Counted from the first letter of the stretch, positions 8,999 to 17,101 are shown. The stretch: 36,535 bases of DNA from Actinomycetota bacterium (GCA_963169665.1 CAUJET010000081.1:1-36535); one strand, 5' to 3'. Notes: a model not told the origin generated them from the sequence alone. Program-made: numbers and translations.

Positions 8999-9478
8999 TC
9001 AGGCGCTCTCCACCTCGAGGACCTTGACCTTGAGCTTCCCGTGCGGAGCGTCGTACTCCACCCAGTCGCCGGGACCCTTGTCGAGCAGCGCCATGCCGAG
9101 GGGCGACTGCGGGCTCATGACGTCGAGGTCCGCGGTCTTCTCCTCGGGGTGCCCGATGAGGTAGCGCTCGGCCATGTCGTCGTCGTCGCCCTCGTACACG
9201 ATCGTGACGATGCTGCCGGGACCGATCAGTTCGGGGTCGCCCTGCTCGATGATCTCGTGGTTGAGCGGGTCGAGGAGGTGCTCGAGGTGCCGGATGCGGC
9301 CTTCCATGTGGCCCTGCTCGTCCTTGGCCGCGTGGTAGTCACCGTTCTCGCTGAGGTCGCCCATGAGGCGGGCGGTCTCGATCTTGTTGGCGACCTCGAT
9401 GCGGCCCCGGGTGGTGAGGTCGTCGAACTCGGCCTTCAGCCGGTCGTACGCCGAGCGGGAGAGGTGATGCTTCGCCAT
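8999..9478 (-). CDS. greA: Transcription elongation factor GreA
   Basis: Binds the RNA polymerase secondary channel and stimulates cleavage of backtracked RNA. The 159-aa product has the usual two parts: an N-terminal coiled coil with the acidic tip GDLSENGDYHAAK, where Asp41 and Glu44 occupy the catalytic positions known from E. coli GreA, and a C-terminal FKBP-like domain with SIVTIVYEGD and SPQSPLGMALLDKGPGD. A TAGAGT box on the minus strand (9493-9488) lies 9 nt before the ATG, suggesting its own near-leaderless promoter. The next gene starts at the stop codon. Confidence 0.96.
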   Translation of the reverse strand: MAKHHLSRSAYDRLKAEFDDLTTRGRIEVANKIETARLMGDLSENGDYHAAKDEQGHMEGRIRHLEHLLDPLNHEIIEQGDPELIGPGSIVTIVYEGDDDDMAERYLIGHPEEKTADLDVMSPQSPLGMALLDKGPGDWVEYDAPHGKLKVKVLEVESA

Positions 9479-9487
9479 AGGCCCGCC

Positions 9488-9493
9488 ACTCTA
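9488..9493 (-). promoter_or_regulatory. Probable -10 box (TAGAGT) of greA
   Basis: TAGAGT on the minus strand sits 9 nt before the greA ATG. The same hexamer stands 6 nt before the aldo/keto reductase ATG at 29310, which supports it as a real local -10 element. Confidence 0.45.
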
Positions 9494-9582
9494 CCGATCC
9501 CCTGCGCGACGGACCCGTGCGCCGTCGACGGTCCGGACGGCCGGGTGCTGCCGCGAGCCGTGTTCACCGGTTCCCCCCGGGT

Positions 9583-10305
9583 TCACCGGCGGCGGCGGAC
9601 CTCGGCCCGATACGTGCCCGGCGTGAGCCCGGTGGCCCGCCGGAACTGGCGTGTGAACGAGCTCTGGTCGTAATAGCCGCACTCGGAGGCGATCGTGGCG
9701 ATCGGGAGGTCGGTGTCGTCGAGGCGGCGCATCGCCTCGTCGAGCCGTGCGCGTAGCAGCAGCTGCTTGGGCGACAGACCGAGGGTGCGGCGGAGCGCCC
9801 GGTCGAGTTGGGGGAGCGACAGGCCGGTCGCATCGGCGAGCTCACCGACCTTCACCGGCTCGGCGAAGCGTCGCCGGGCAAGATCGATCGCCGCCTGGAG
9901 TCGCTGGTGCGGGTCGTCCCGAGCGTCGTCCCGCGCGCTCGCGGAACGCAGGTCGTACGACACCGACGCGAGCCCGACCAGGTCGCCATCGTCGTCGACC
10001 AGGCGGGTCTTGGTGCTGACGTACCACCCGCGGCTGCCGTCGGGCCGGAGGATCAGCTCGAGCTCGTTGCGGATCGCCTCGCCGGTGGCGAGCACGCGCC
10101 GGTCCTGCGCCTCGTACGACACGGCGAGGTCGGCAGGGAACAGGTCGGCGGCGGTGCGCCCGAGGACGGCCTCGACGCTGCGGCCGGCCCGCTCGGCGAA
10201 CGCCTGGTTGACGGCGAGATACCGGCCGTCGGCGCCCTTCACGCAGAACATCACGTGCGGCACACCGACGAAGACGTCGTGGAGCGCGGCGACGACAGGG
10301 TGCAC
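9583..10305 (-). CDS. PAS-domain AraC-family transcription regulator
   Basis: A 240-aa regulator: an N-terminal PAS domain (about 5-120; FCVKGADGRYLAVNQAF, GRTAADLFP, then the PAC-like WYVSTKTRLVDDDGDLVGL) and a C-terminal AraC double helix-turn-helix (about 148-238; VGELADATGLSLPQLDRALRR and IASECGYYDQSSFTRQFRRATGLTPGTYR). The ligand of the PAS domain is not evident. I chose GTG at 10305; the frame remains open to 10419 but that extension reads through the inverted repeats and is not protein-like. Divergent from putA across 200 bp, so it is the natural candidate regulator of proline catabolism here (inference). Confidence 0.85.
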   Translation of the reverse strand: MHPVVAALHDVFVGVPHVMFCVKGADGRYLAVNQAFAERAGRSVEAVLGRTAADLFPADLAVSYEAQDRRVLATGEAIRNELELILRPDGSRGWYVSTKTRLVDDDGDLVGLASVSYDLRSASARDDARDDPHQRLQAAIDLARRRFAEPVKVGELADATGLSLPQLDRALRRTLGLSPKQLLLRARLDEAMRRLDDTDLPIATIASECGYYDQSSFTRQFRRATGLTPGTYRAEVRRRR

Positions 10306-10324
10306 CCGAGCATCGTACGAACCC

Positions 10325-10367
10325 GCGATGAGAGATGAGTGGCGCTGGCGCGCCCATCTCTCATCGC
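10325..10367. repeat. Inverted repeat 1 between araC-type regulator and putA
   Basis: Perfect 13-bp arms (GCGATGAGAGATG/CATCTCTCATCGC) flank a 17-nt spacer that itself contains a shorter GGCGC/GCGCC stem. Repeat 2 with the same arms lies 62 bp further on (centre to centre). They may be operators of the divergent regulator, or REP-like hairpins. Confidence 0.75.
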
Positions 10368-10387
10368 CGGGCGGAGGGCCGAGTACC

Positions 10388-10428
10388 CGATGAGAGATGG
10401 GTGCGCTCCGAGCACTCATCTCTCATCG
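10388..10428. repeat. Inverted repeat 2 between araC-type regulator and putA
   Basis: Arms CGATGAGAGATG/CATCTCTCATCG, identical to the core of repeat 1; the stem extends inwards through GGTGC/GCACT with one G-U pair to about 17 bp. It lies 78-118 bp upstream of the putA start. Confidence 0.75.
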
Positions 10429-10505
10429 CGGTCGATCGTGGTACGAATCCGACGGGGACGGGTACCGATCGGGTGCTAGCGCGGGCGAGGTCGAGTGGAG
10501 GTGTG

Positions 10506-13500
10506 ATGACGCTGCCTCCCGGAACCCCGATCGAGCCCACGACGGCCACCGCCACGACCACCCCATGTGCGACCGGCGATGCGGTGGTGCTCGCCGCCGA
10601 ACTGCTGCGCAGTTCCCGCCGCGACATGCGTCGGTCCGAGCGTCGTCGTGAGGCGCGGCTGGCGGAGGTCGTCGACGATGCAGGGCTGCGCGGCCTCGCC
10701 TTCGCGCTCACCGACGAGGTGCTCCGCCTCGACGACGGCCGTCGGGCCGCCGCTCGGTTCGCCGCGGTGGTGCGTGAGCTCGGCGGCACGGCCGGGCTCG
10801 GCCTCGTCGATCGCGTGTCGTTGCGTGCGGGGGCGGTGCTCGCGCCGCGATTGCCGCGGCTCGTGATGCCGCTCGTGCGGCGCCGGATCCTGGCCGAACT
10901 CGAGGGCGTGGTGCTGCCGGCCGAGGACCCGGCCTTCGCCAGCCACGTGGAGGGTCGGTCGCGGGAGGGGTTCCGGCTCAACGTGAACGTGCTGGGCGAG
11001 GCGATCCTCAGCGACGCCGAGGCCGAGGCGCGGATGGCGCAGCTCCGCGAACGGATCGCCCGGCCCGACGTCGACTACGTGTCGCTGAAGATCTCGGCGG
11101 TGTGCGCCAACCTCGACGTGCTCGCCTTCGAGCACTCGGTGGACCGCATCTGCGAGCGGCTTCGCGACCTGTACCGCACGGCCGAGGCCGCTCGCCCACG
11201 CACGTTCGTGAACCTCGACATGGAGGAGTTCCGCGACCTGCCGCTCACGATCGCGGCGATGCAGCGGGTGCTCGACGAGCCCGAGTTCGCATCCGTCGAC
11301 GCGGGCATCGTGTTGCAGGCGTACCTACCCGATTCGCACGACGCGTGCCGTCGGCTGTGCGAGTGGGCCCTGGCACGGTTCCGTCGTTCGGGCGGCACGT
11401 TGAAGATCCGGATCGTGAAGGGCGCGAACCTCGCGATGGAGCGGGTGGAGAGCGAGCTCCACGGCTGGGAGCAGGCGCCGTACGCGACCAAGGTGGAGGT
11501 CGATGCGAGCTTCAAGCGACTGATCGTGGCGGCGCTCGATGCGCGCTGGGCAGACGCCGTGCGCGTGGGCGTGGCGAGCCACAACCTGTTCGACCTCGCC
11601 TGGGCGATGGGACTCCCGGCGAACGGCCGCATCGACCTCGAGATGCTCGAGGGCATGGCGCCGGCCCAGGCGCGGGCAGTCCTCGAAGCGGCCGGCGACG
11701 TGCTGCTCTACGCGCCGGTGGTGCGCACCGACGACCTGCCGGCGAGCATCGCCTACCTCACGCGCCGGCTCGACGAGAACACGTCGCCGGAGAACTTCCT
11801 CCGCTCGCTGTTCACGCTCGAGCCGGGGAGCCCGACATGGGACGACCAGCGGTCGAGGTTCGAGGCGGCGATGCGGGCCATCGATGCCGTGTCGACGGAG
11901 TCGCGCCGGGCGCAGGATCGCAGCGTCGCGGCGAGTCCGTCCCTGCCCCTCGACGTCGCGGTGACGGATCGACCGTACGAGAACGCCGCCGACACCGACT
12001 GGACGAGCGAGGCGAACCGGACGTGGATCGAGGCGGCGCTGGCGTCGCCGCCGTCGGTCGAGGTGCCCGTGCTCGACCGGGTGGAGGACATCGACCGGGT
12101 GGTGGCCGCGGCGGTGTCGTCGAACTGGGTCACGGTCTCGCTCCGGGAGCGGCAGCAGGTGCTGCGCCGCGTCGCCGAGACCATGGAGGCCGAGCGCGGG
12201 GCCACCCTGTCGCTCATGGCCCACGAGGCGGCGAAGACCGTGGCCGAGGGGGACCCCGAGGTGTCCGAGGCGATCGACTTCGCCCGCTACTACGCGTCGT
12301 GCATCGATCGTCTCGTCGACCGAGCGGCGCACGGTGCCGGGTCGACGTTCGAGCCCGTCGGCGTCGTGGTGGTCGCGTCGCCGTGGAACTTCCCGTACGC
12401 GATCCCGGCCGGCGGAGTGCTGGCGGCGTTGGCGGCCGGCAACGCCGTCGTGCTCAAGCCGGCGCCGGAGGTGCGTGCGACGGCACGACTCCTCGCCGAA
12501 CAGCTGTGGCGAAGCGGCGTGCCGATGGACGCGCTGCAGTACGTGGCGTGCCCGGACGACGAGGTGGGCCGCCGCCTCGTGACGCACCCCGACGTCGGCA
12601 CCGTGGTGCTCACCGGCGCGTACGAGACGGCCATGCGCTTCCTGGAGTGGCGTCCGTCGATGCGCCTGCTCGCCGAGACCAGCGGGAAGAACGCGATGGT
12701 GATCACCGCGGCGGCCGACGAGGATGCCGCGATCAAGGACCTGGTCCGTTCGGCGTTCGCCCATGCCGGCCAGAAGTGCTCGGCGGCGAGCCTCGCGATC
12801 GTGGAGGGGTCGGTGTACGACGATCCCCGCTTCCTCCAGCGGCTCGCCGACGCGGTCGTCAGCGTACGGGTGGGCGCGGCGACCGACCTCGCGACGATGA
12901 CCGGACCGCTCATCGGTGCACCGTCGCGCCAGCTGCTGCGCGCGCTGACGACCCTCGACGAGGGCGAGTGCTGGCTGGTCGAGCCACGGAAGATCGACGA
13001 GCGGACGTGGACGCCCGGGGTGCGGCTCGGCGTGCGGCCCGGTTCGTGGTTCCACCGGACCGAGTGTTTCGGCCCGGTCCTCGGGGTCGTGCGTGCCGAC
13101 GACCTCGACCACGCGATCGCGATCCAGAACGCTTCGGCCTTCGGCCTCACCGGCGGCATCCAGAGCCTCGACGACCGCGAGGTCGACCACTGGCTCGATC
13201 GTGTCGAGGTCGGCAACGCGTACGTGAACCGTCACATCACCGGTGCGATCGTGCAGCGCCAGCCCTTCGGCGGGTGGAAGCGATCCTCGGTGGGGTGCGG
13301 ACCGAAGGCCGGTGGCCCGCACTACGTGGAGGCATTCGGCACCTGGGTGCGGCCCGCCGAGGTCGACCTGTCATCGGTCGAGTCGGCGTTCGCGGACACC
13401 TGGACGACCGACTTCCTGATCGACCGCGACCCATCCGGGCTCGCGTGCGAGCGGAACCTGTTGCGGCACCGCCCGTTGCGACGGGTGTCGCTCGTGGTGG

Positions 13501-13781
13501 GCGAGGGCACGGATCCGACCTCGGTCGCGATCGCACGGATCGCGGCGCGCGTCGCCGGCGTCGACGTGACGGACGGGGTCGACGGACCGTCTGCGGCGGA
13601 GGTCGATCGCATCCGAGTCGTCGGGCATGTCGACGACGACGTGCTGCGCGGCTGGTACGCCGCCGGCCTCGACGTCGACCGGTCGGACGTGTCGGTCGAG
13701 CCGACGGTCGAGCTGTGTCGGTGGGTGCGTGAGCAGTCGATCAGCCGCACCCGACACCGCCACGGCCGCCCTCTCGACTGA
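10506..13781 (+). CDS. putA: Bifunctional proline dehydrogenase / delta-1-pyrroline-5-carboxylate dehydrogenase
   Basis: Oxidises proline to glutamate in two steps, FAD-dependent then NAD-dependent. The 1,091-aa product has an N-terminal PRODH barrel (about 60-450) with VSLKISAVCANL, the VNLDMEEFRDLPLT and LQAYLPDSHDACRRL strands, RIVKGAN and the RRLDENTSPENF segment (R420-R421) that binds the carboxylate. The aldehyde dehydrogenase part (about 515-950) has SPWNFPYAIPAGG, Glu724 in LAETSGKNA and the nucleophile Cys758 in GQKCSAAS. A C-terminal extension of about 130 aa has no clear motif. ATG 10506 is preceded by GGAGG; a GTG one codon earlier is too close. There is no DNA-binding N-terminal domain, so regulation should come from outside. 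Confidence 0.93.
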   Translation: MTLPPGTPIEPTTATATTTPCATGDAVVLAAELLRSSRRDMRRSERRREARLAEVVDDAGLRGLAFALTDEVLRLDDGRRAAARFAAVVRELGGTAGLGLVDRVSLRAGAVLAPRLPRLVMPLVRRRILAELEGVVLPAEDPAFASHVEGRSREGFRLNVNVLGEAILSDAEAEARMAQLRERIARPDVDYVSLKISAVCANLDVLAFEHSVDRICERLRDLYRTAEAARPRTFVNLDMEEFRDLPLTIAAMQRVLDEPEFASVDAGIVLQAYLPDSHDACRRLCEWALARFRRSGGTLKIRIVKGANLAMERVESELHGWEQAPYATKVEVDASFKRLIVAALDARWADAVRVGVASHNLFDLAWAMGLPANGRIDLEMLEGMAPAQARAVLEAAGDVLLYAPVVRTDDLPASIAYLTRRLDENTSPENFLRSLFTLEPGSPTWDDQRSRFEAAMRAIDAVSTESRRAQDRSVAASPSLPLDVAVTDRPYENAADTDWTSEANRTWIEAALASPPSVEVPVLDRVEDIDRVVAAAVSSNWVTVSLRERQQVLRRVAETMEAERGATLSLMAHEAAKTVAEGDPEVSEAIDFARYYASCIDRLVDRAAHGAGSTFEPVGVVVVASPWNFPYAIPAGGVLAALAAGNAVVLKPAPEVRATARLLAEQLWRSGVPMDALQYVACPDDEVGRRLVTHPDVGTVVLTGAYETAMRFLEWRPSMRLLAETSGKNAMVITAAADEDAAIKDLVRSAFAHAGQKCSAASLAIVEGSVYDDPRFLQRLADAVVSVRVGAATDLATMTGPLIGAPSRQLLRALTTLDEGECWLVEPRKIDERTWTPGVRLGVRPGSWFHRTECFGPVLGVVRADDLDHAIAIQNASAFGLTGGIQSLDDREVDHWLDRVEVGNAYVNRHITGAIVQRQPFGGWKRSSVGCGPKAGGPHYVEAFGTWVRPAEVDLSSVESAFADTWTTDFLIDRDPSGLACERNLLRHRPLRRVSLVVGEGTDPTSVAIARIAARVAGVDVTDGVDGPSAAEVDRIRVVGHVDDDVLRGWYAAGLDVDRSDVSVEPTVELCRWVREQSISRTRHRHGRPLD

Positions 13782-13805
13782 CGGCAGGCAGACGCCGACG
13801 CGACG

Positions 13806-14114
13806 TCAGCCGACGGGCGCGTCGACCCCTTCGACGAGGACCATGTTGAACATCTCGGTCGCGCCGGCTCGCAGGGCACGGGCCGCGGTGTAGGCCTCGC
13901 TGTCGTACATGGCCCGGGCGGTGGCCATGTCGGGGTACTGCAGCACGGTCATGCGGGTGGGCTGCCAGTCCCCTTCGAGCACGTCGATGCGACCGCCGCG
14001 CACGAGGAACTCGCCACCGAACGCCTTGGCGACGTCGGGCGACGCTGCCATGTACTGCTTGAACTGCTCCGGATCGGAGATCTTCGATTCGACGATGATG
14101 TACGCGACGGCCAT
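13806..14114 (-). CDS. DUF1330 family protein (dimeric alpha/beta-barrel fold)
   Basis: A 102-aa protein starting [21 protein letters not shown], with [16 protein letters not shown] (33-48), [21 protein letters not shown] (52-72) and [14 protein letters not shown] (74-87), the standard DUF1330 pattern of small ferredoxin-like-fold proteins. The biochemical role of the family is not established. The frame is open far upstream through leuB in antisense; the ATG at 14114 is chosen because the domain begins there. It is convergent with putA and divergent from leuB. Confidence 0.85.
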   Translation of the reverse strand: MAVAYIIVESKISDPEQFKQYMAASPDVAKAFGGEFLVRGGRIDVLEGDWQPTRMTVLQYPDMATARAMYDSEAYTAARALRAGATEMFNMVLVEGVDAPVG

Positions 14115-14192
14115 GGCGCCGACGCTAGTGCCGGCCCGCAGCCGGCCGGTTGGTGGCCGGACGACGGCCATGGCGCCGATGCTCGTGCCTGC
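14105..14192. repeat. Imperfect 31-bp direct repeat upstream of leuB
   Basis: 14105-14135 and 14162-14192 match at 28 of 31 positions (offset 57 bp). The first copy contains the start codon of the DUF1330 gene, the second a duplicate of it (also CGACGGCCATGGCGCCGA...). It looks like a local duplication of the gene start; the second copy provides an alternative in-frame ATG. Confidence 0.75.
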
Positions 14193-14222
14193 CGGGTCTG
14201 GGGGAGCGGCCGACTCCTGCGG

Positions 14223-14228
14223 TACGTT
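14223..14228 (+). promoter_or_regulatory. Possible -10 box (TACGTT) of leuB-ilvE
   Basis: TACGTT lies 9 nt before the leuB ATG, with no Shine-Dalgarno sequence between, in keeping with the leaderless-type starts seen elsewhere in the window. Confidence 0.35.
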
Positions 14229-14237
14229 GCCTGCCCT

Positions 14238-15233
14238 ATGGCACATCGCATCGCAGTCATCGGCGGTGACGGGATCGGTCCCGAAGTCACCACGGAAGCC
14301 CTCAAGGTGGTCCGCGCCGCCGGCGTCGACATCGACACCACCGACTTCGATCTCGGCGGTTCGCGCTACCTGCGCGACGGCGAGATCCTGAGCGACGCCA
14401 CGCTGGCGCAGTTGCGCGACTTCGACGCGATCCTGCTCGGCGCCGTCGGGACGCCCGAGGTGCCGCCGGGCGTGATCGAGCGGGGCCTGCTGCTGAAGAT
14501 GCGCTTCGATCTCGACCTGTATGTCAACCAGCGGCCGTTCGTCGGCACGGCGCCCGGGCACAGCGCGCCGCACGACTTCGTCGTGATCCGGGAGAACACC
14601 GAGGGTCCGTACGTGGGCGAGGGCGGCGTGCTCCGCAAGGGCACCCCGCACGAGGTCGCCACCCAGGGCTCGGTGAACACCCGCATGGGTGCCGAGCGGG
14701 CGATCCGCTACGCGTTCGAACTGGCCGTCAAGCGCGACGGCGCGAAGCACGTCACCCTGGTCCACAAGACCAACGTGCTCACGTTCGCAGGCGACCTGTG
14801 GCAGCGGGCGTTCAACGACGTCGCCGCCGAGTACCCGGGCGTGGGCACGGCCTACAACCACGTCGACGCGGCGTGCATCTACTTCGTACAGGACCCGCAC
14901 CGCTACGACGTGGTGGTCACCGACAACCTGTTCGGAGACATCCTCACCGACCTCGGCGGCGCGGTGAGCGGCGGCATCGGCCTCGCGTCGAGCGCCAACC
15001 TCAACCCGGCCCGCACCGGGCCGAGCATGTTCGAGCCGGTGCACGGCTCGGCGCCCGACATCGTCGGCACCGGCAAGGCCAACCCGACCGCGGCGATCCT
15101 CAGCGCGGCGTTGATGCTCGACTTCCTGGGCGAGCACGACGCGGCAGACCGGATCCGCACGGCGTGCGATCAGGCGGGTACCGGCAGCACCACCGAGATC
15201 GGCTCGCGCATCGCGAGCGTCGTGGCAGGCTGA
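14238..15233 (+). CDS. leuB: 3-isopropylmalate dehydrogenase
   Basis: NAD-dependent oxidative decarboxylation of 3-isopropylmalate in leucine synthesis; in organisms that use CimA the same enzyme can act on 3-methylmalate in the isoleucine route (known for the pathway). The 331 aa are of the short actinobacterial type: [13 protein letters not shown] (5-17), the substrate-binding [36 protein letters not shown], and the metal-binding [20 protein letters not shown] and [11 protein letters not shown] segments. It is followed 4 nt later by ilvE, forming a branched-chain amino-acid operon. Confidence 0.94.
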   Translation: MAHRIAVIGGDGIGPEVTTEALKVVRAAGVDIDTTDFDLGGSRYLRDGEILSDATLAQLRDFDAILLGAVGTPEVPPGVIERGLLLKMRFDLDLYVNQRPFVGTAPGHSAPHDFVVIRENTEGPYVGEGGVLRKGTPHEVATQGSVNTRMGAERAIRYAFELAVKRDGAKHVTLVHKTNVLTFAGDLWQRAFNDVAAEYPGVGTAYNHVDAACIYFVQDPHRYDVVVTDNLFGDILTDLGGAVSGGIGLASSANLNPARTGPSMFEPVHGSAPDIVGTGKANPTAAILSAALMLDFLGEHDAADRIRTACDQAGTGSTTEIGSRIASVVAG

Positions 15234-15237
15234 CGCG

Positions 15238-16155
15238 ATGCCCATCACACCCACTCCGAAGATCTGGATGAACGGCTCCCTGGTCGACTGGGACCAGGCG
15301 CAGGTGCACATCCTCACCCACACCCTCCACTACGGCATGGGCGTGTTCGAGGGCATCCGTGCGTACGAGACGGCGAAGGGCCCGGCGATCTTCCGGCTCA
15401 CCGAGCACATCGAGCGTCTGTTCCGCAGCGCCCACATCCTCGGCATGGAGATCCCGTACTCGGTGCAGGAGATCATCACCGCCTGCAAGGAGACCGTGGC
15501 CTCCACCGGCCTGCCGAGCTGCTACGTGCGGCCACTCGCGTACTACGGATACGGCGAGATGGGTCTCAACACGCTCCCGTGCAAGGTCGACGTCGCAGTC
15601 GCCTGCTGGCCGTGGGGCGCATACCTCGGCGAGGACGCGCTGCAGAAGGGCGTCCGGATGAAGATCTCCAGCTGGACCCGCCACGACCACAACACGATGC
15701 CGCCGGCGGCCAAGACGGTGGGCAACTACGTGAACAGCTCGCTCGCCAAGGTGGAGGCGCTGAAGGCCGGCTACGACGAGGCGATCATGCTCGCCCCGAA
15801 CGGCCTGATCGCCGAGTGCACCGGCGAGAACATCTTCGCCGTTCGCAACGGGATCATCATCACGCCGCCGCTGTCGGCCGGCGCACTCGAGGGCATCACA
15901 CAGCACTCGGTCATCACGATCGCGAAGGACCTCGGCTACGACATCCGCGTCGACAACCTCGCCCGGAGCGATCTGTACGTGGCCGAGGAGATCTTCGTGT
16001 GCGGCACCGCTGCCGAGGTGAGCGCGGTCAACTCCGTCGACGACCGCTCGGTGCCGTGCCCCGGTCCGATGACCACCGCGATCGCTCAGGTGTACGGGCG
16101 GGCGGTGCGCGGCGAGGACCCGCGCTACGAGCACTGGTGCGAGCTCGCGAGCTGA
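15238..16155 (+). CDS. ilvE: Branched-chain amino-acid aminotransferase
   Basis: PLP enzyme performing the last step of Leu, Ile and Val synthesis with glutamate as amino donor. The 305-aa class-IV aminotransferase has TLHYGMGVFEGIRAY (29-43), SCYVRPLAYYGYGEMGL (94-110), Lys159 in PPAAKTVGNYVNS as PLP Schiff-base lysine (same position as in E. coli IlvE), EAIMLAPNGLIAECTGENIF and the late GTAAEVSAVNSVDDR. It starts 4 nt after leuB. The last five codons (Glu-Leu-Ala-Ser-stop) are duplicated exactly 26 bp downstream. Confidence 0.95.
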   Translation: MPITPTPKIWMNGSLVDWDQAQVHILTHTLHYGMGVFEGIRAYETAKGPAIFRLTEHIERLFRSAHILGMEIPYSVQEIITACKETVASTGLPSCYVRPLAYYGYGEMGLNTLPCKVDVAVACWPWGAYLGEDALQKGVRMKISSWTRHDHNTMPPAAKTVGNYVNSSLAKVEALKAGYDEAIMLAPNGLIAECTGENIFAVRNGIIITPPLSAGALEGITQHSVITIAKDLGYDIRVDNLARSDLYVAEEIFVCGTAAEVSAVNSVDDRSVPCPGPMTTAIAQVYGRAVRGEDPRYEHWCELAS

Positions 16156-16192
16156 CCGAGCGAGCTGAGCTCGCGAGCTGAACTCGCGGGCC
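16141..16192. repeat. 26-bp duplication of the ilvE 3' end
   Basis: The 15-mer GAGCTCGCGAGCTGA (last four codons plus stop) occurs at 16141-16155 and again at 16167-16181; a third partial copy (GAACTCGCGGG) follows. Self-complementary GAGCTCGCGAGCT also lets each copy fold. Confidence 0.8.
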
Positions 16193-16225
16193 GAACGATC
16201 GGGTGTCGCACCCTCGGACGCAGAC

Positions 16226-16255
16226 AACGGGCCCGCCACCGACGGCGGGCCCGTT
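16226..16255 (+). terminator. Strong hairpin downstream of ilvE
   Basis: A perfect 12-bp stem (AACGGGCCCGCC/GGCGGGCCCGTT) with a 6-nt loop lies about 70 nt after the ilvE stop. The stem ends in GTT on the plus strand but no long T-run follows; it can also work in the other direction. Confidence 0.65.
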
Positions 16256-16295
16256 CGCGTTCCGGCGACGACGGACCGTCGAGGGCTCCTGACCG

Positions 16296-16359
16296 AAAAA
16301 GGCAAGACGCCCTGCCCGGCGCAGCGGGCCCGGAGGCCTGCGCGCCCGACAGGGCGTCT
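16296..16359 (-). terminator. Nested hairpin with T-run on the minus strand (terminator or end of a small RNA)
   Basis: A 10-bp outer stem (AGACGCCCTG/CAGGGCGTCT, 16305-16314 with 16350-16359) encloses a 6-bp inner stem (GCGCAG/CTGCGC). Read on the minus strand it is followed by TGCCTTTTT, an intrinsic-terminator tail. No minus-strand protein gene ends here, so either it insulates leuB-ilvE from antisense transcription or it ends an unannotated RNA. Confidence 0.45.
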
Positions 16360-16420
16360 CAGGTGGGATGATCCACCACTGCTCGATCACCCGGCGTTAG
16401 CCTTCGTCTCGTTCAGTTTC

Positions 16421-16460
16421 ACCGCCCGTCAGAGCTCACGCTCTGGCGGGCGGTTCCGTT
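16421..16460 (+). terminator. Plus-strand hairpin with short T-rich tail
   Basis: A 14-bp stem (16421-16434 with 16441-16454, one G-T pair, CTCACG loop) is followed by TCCGTTT. Together with the hairpins at 16226 and 16296 it makes three consecutive stable structures in 230 bp that no protein gene explains. Confidence 0.5.
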
Positions 16461-16480
16461 TGCCAGCTCGACCACCCCGG

Positions 16481-16709
16481 GTTGCCCGGTGCAGCTGAGC
16501 CGACGTGGCTGGCTCGTCCCCCGCAGTTGCCCACGGGGTCACTCCCCAACCTGCCGACGTCGTCGCCCCAGTTGCCTGGTGCTCGTTCGCCGACCGCCGC
16601 CGCGGTCGCTCACCGGTTGCCCGGCTCCCGATCCCGAACGGCCGCCGCCGCGTCGATCCCCGGTTGCCCGGCTCCCGACCCGTCGACTTGGCGGATCATG
16701 CCCAGCACC
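16481..16709. repeat. Degenerate tandem repeat with about 45-bp period
   Basis: GTTGCC(C/T) recurs at 16481, 16526, 16571, 16616 and 16663, i.e. spacings 45, 45, 45 and 47. Units 4 and 5 share GGTTGCCCGGCTCCCGA exactly; units 3 and 4 share a GCCGCCGCCGCG tail. Both strands have open frames across it (15-residue periods such as LPGxRSxTAAA), but none has a start, ribosome site or composition that convinces me it is translated. Confidence 0.6.
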
Positions 16710-16870
16710 GACCCCGCTCCCGTCTCGTGAACCCGGTTGGTCCCTCTCACTCCTGGTGATCCCCTCGATGGTCGCCCATCTCCGGTTTCCCCACTCGTGA
16801 GTGGCCGTTCCTCGGGCTCCGGTTGGCGTGCGCTTGCCGGTGCGTCGCCTACTGTGCACCCTGCGTTTCC

Positions 16871-16980
16871 CCAGGTCAAGTGGTATTTTTCAAGTCACAG
16901 GGTTATCCACCGAGAAACCCCGTCGTCCCCAGAACTTTCTCGTTCGTCCACCGCGCGTCCACAAGGTTGTGCACACGTGA
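16871..16980. other. AT-rich patch with DnaA-box-like 9-mers; function unknown
   Basis: In a GC-rich setting the segment TCAAGTGGTATTTTTCAAGT stands out. It is followed by TTATCCACC (16903-16911), TTCGTCCAC (16944-16952), GCGTCCACA (16955-16963) and TTGTGCACA (16967-16975), each one or two bases from the DnaA boxes TTATCCACA/TTGTCCACA. No dnaA or dnaN gene is in the window. It could equally be a promoter region. Confidence 0.3.
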
Positions 16981-17101
16981 ACCCACAGGTGAGGGGCGCA
17001 GAACCTCGCGGAGCGTGGCGACGAACTCGATGACGTCTTGACGAACCCCAGGTTCGCCCGCGGTTCCCTCACGTTCGTGGCCGGTTCGAGCTGCGTCCGG
17101 G

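Noticed and set aside
16296..16460. SRP RNA, RNase P RNA, tmRNA, T-box or tRNA
   Set aside because: None of the conserved cores (GGAAGCAGCA-like loop, P RNA or tmRNA landmarks, T-box GGTGG-ACCGCG, tRNA T-loop) is visible on either strand.
16482..16879. Protein genes in the 45-bp repeat region (several frames on both strands)
   Set aside because: No ribosome-binding sites, composition set by the repeat, and open frames on both strands as expected from GC-rich tandem DNA.
16871..16980. Chromosomal replication origin
   Set aside because: No dnaA, dnaN, recF, gyrB, rpmH or parAB nearby and no perfect DnaA box; kept only as a weak regulatory observation.
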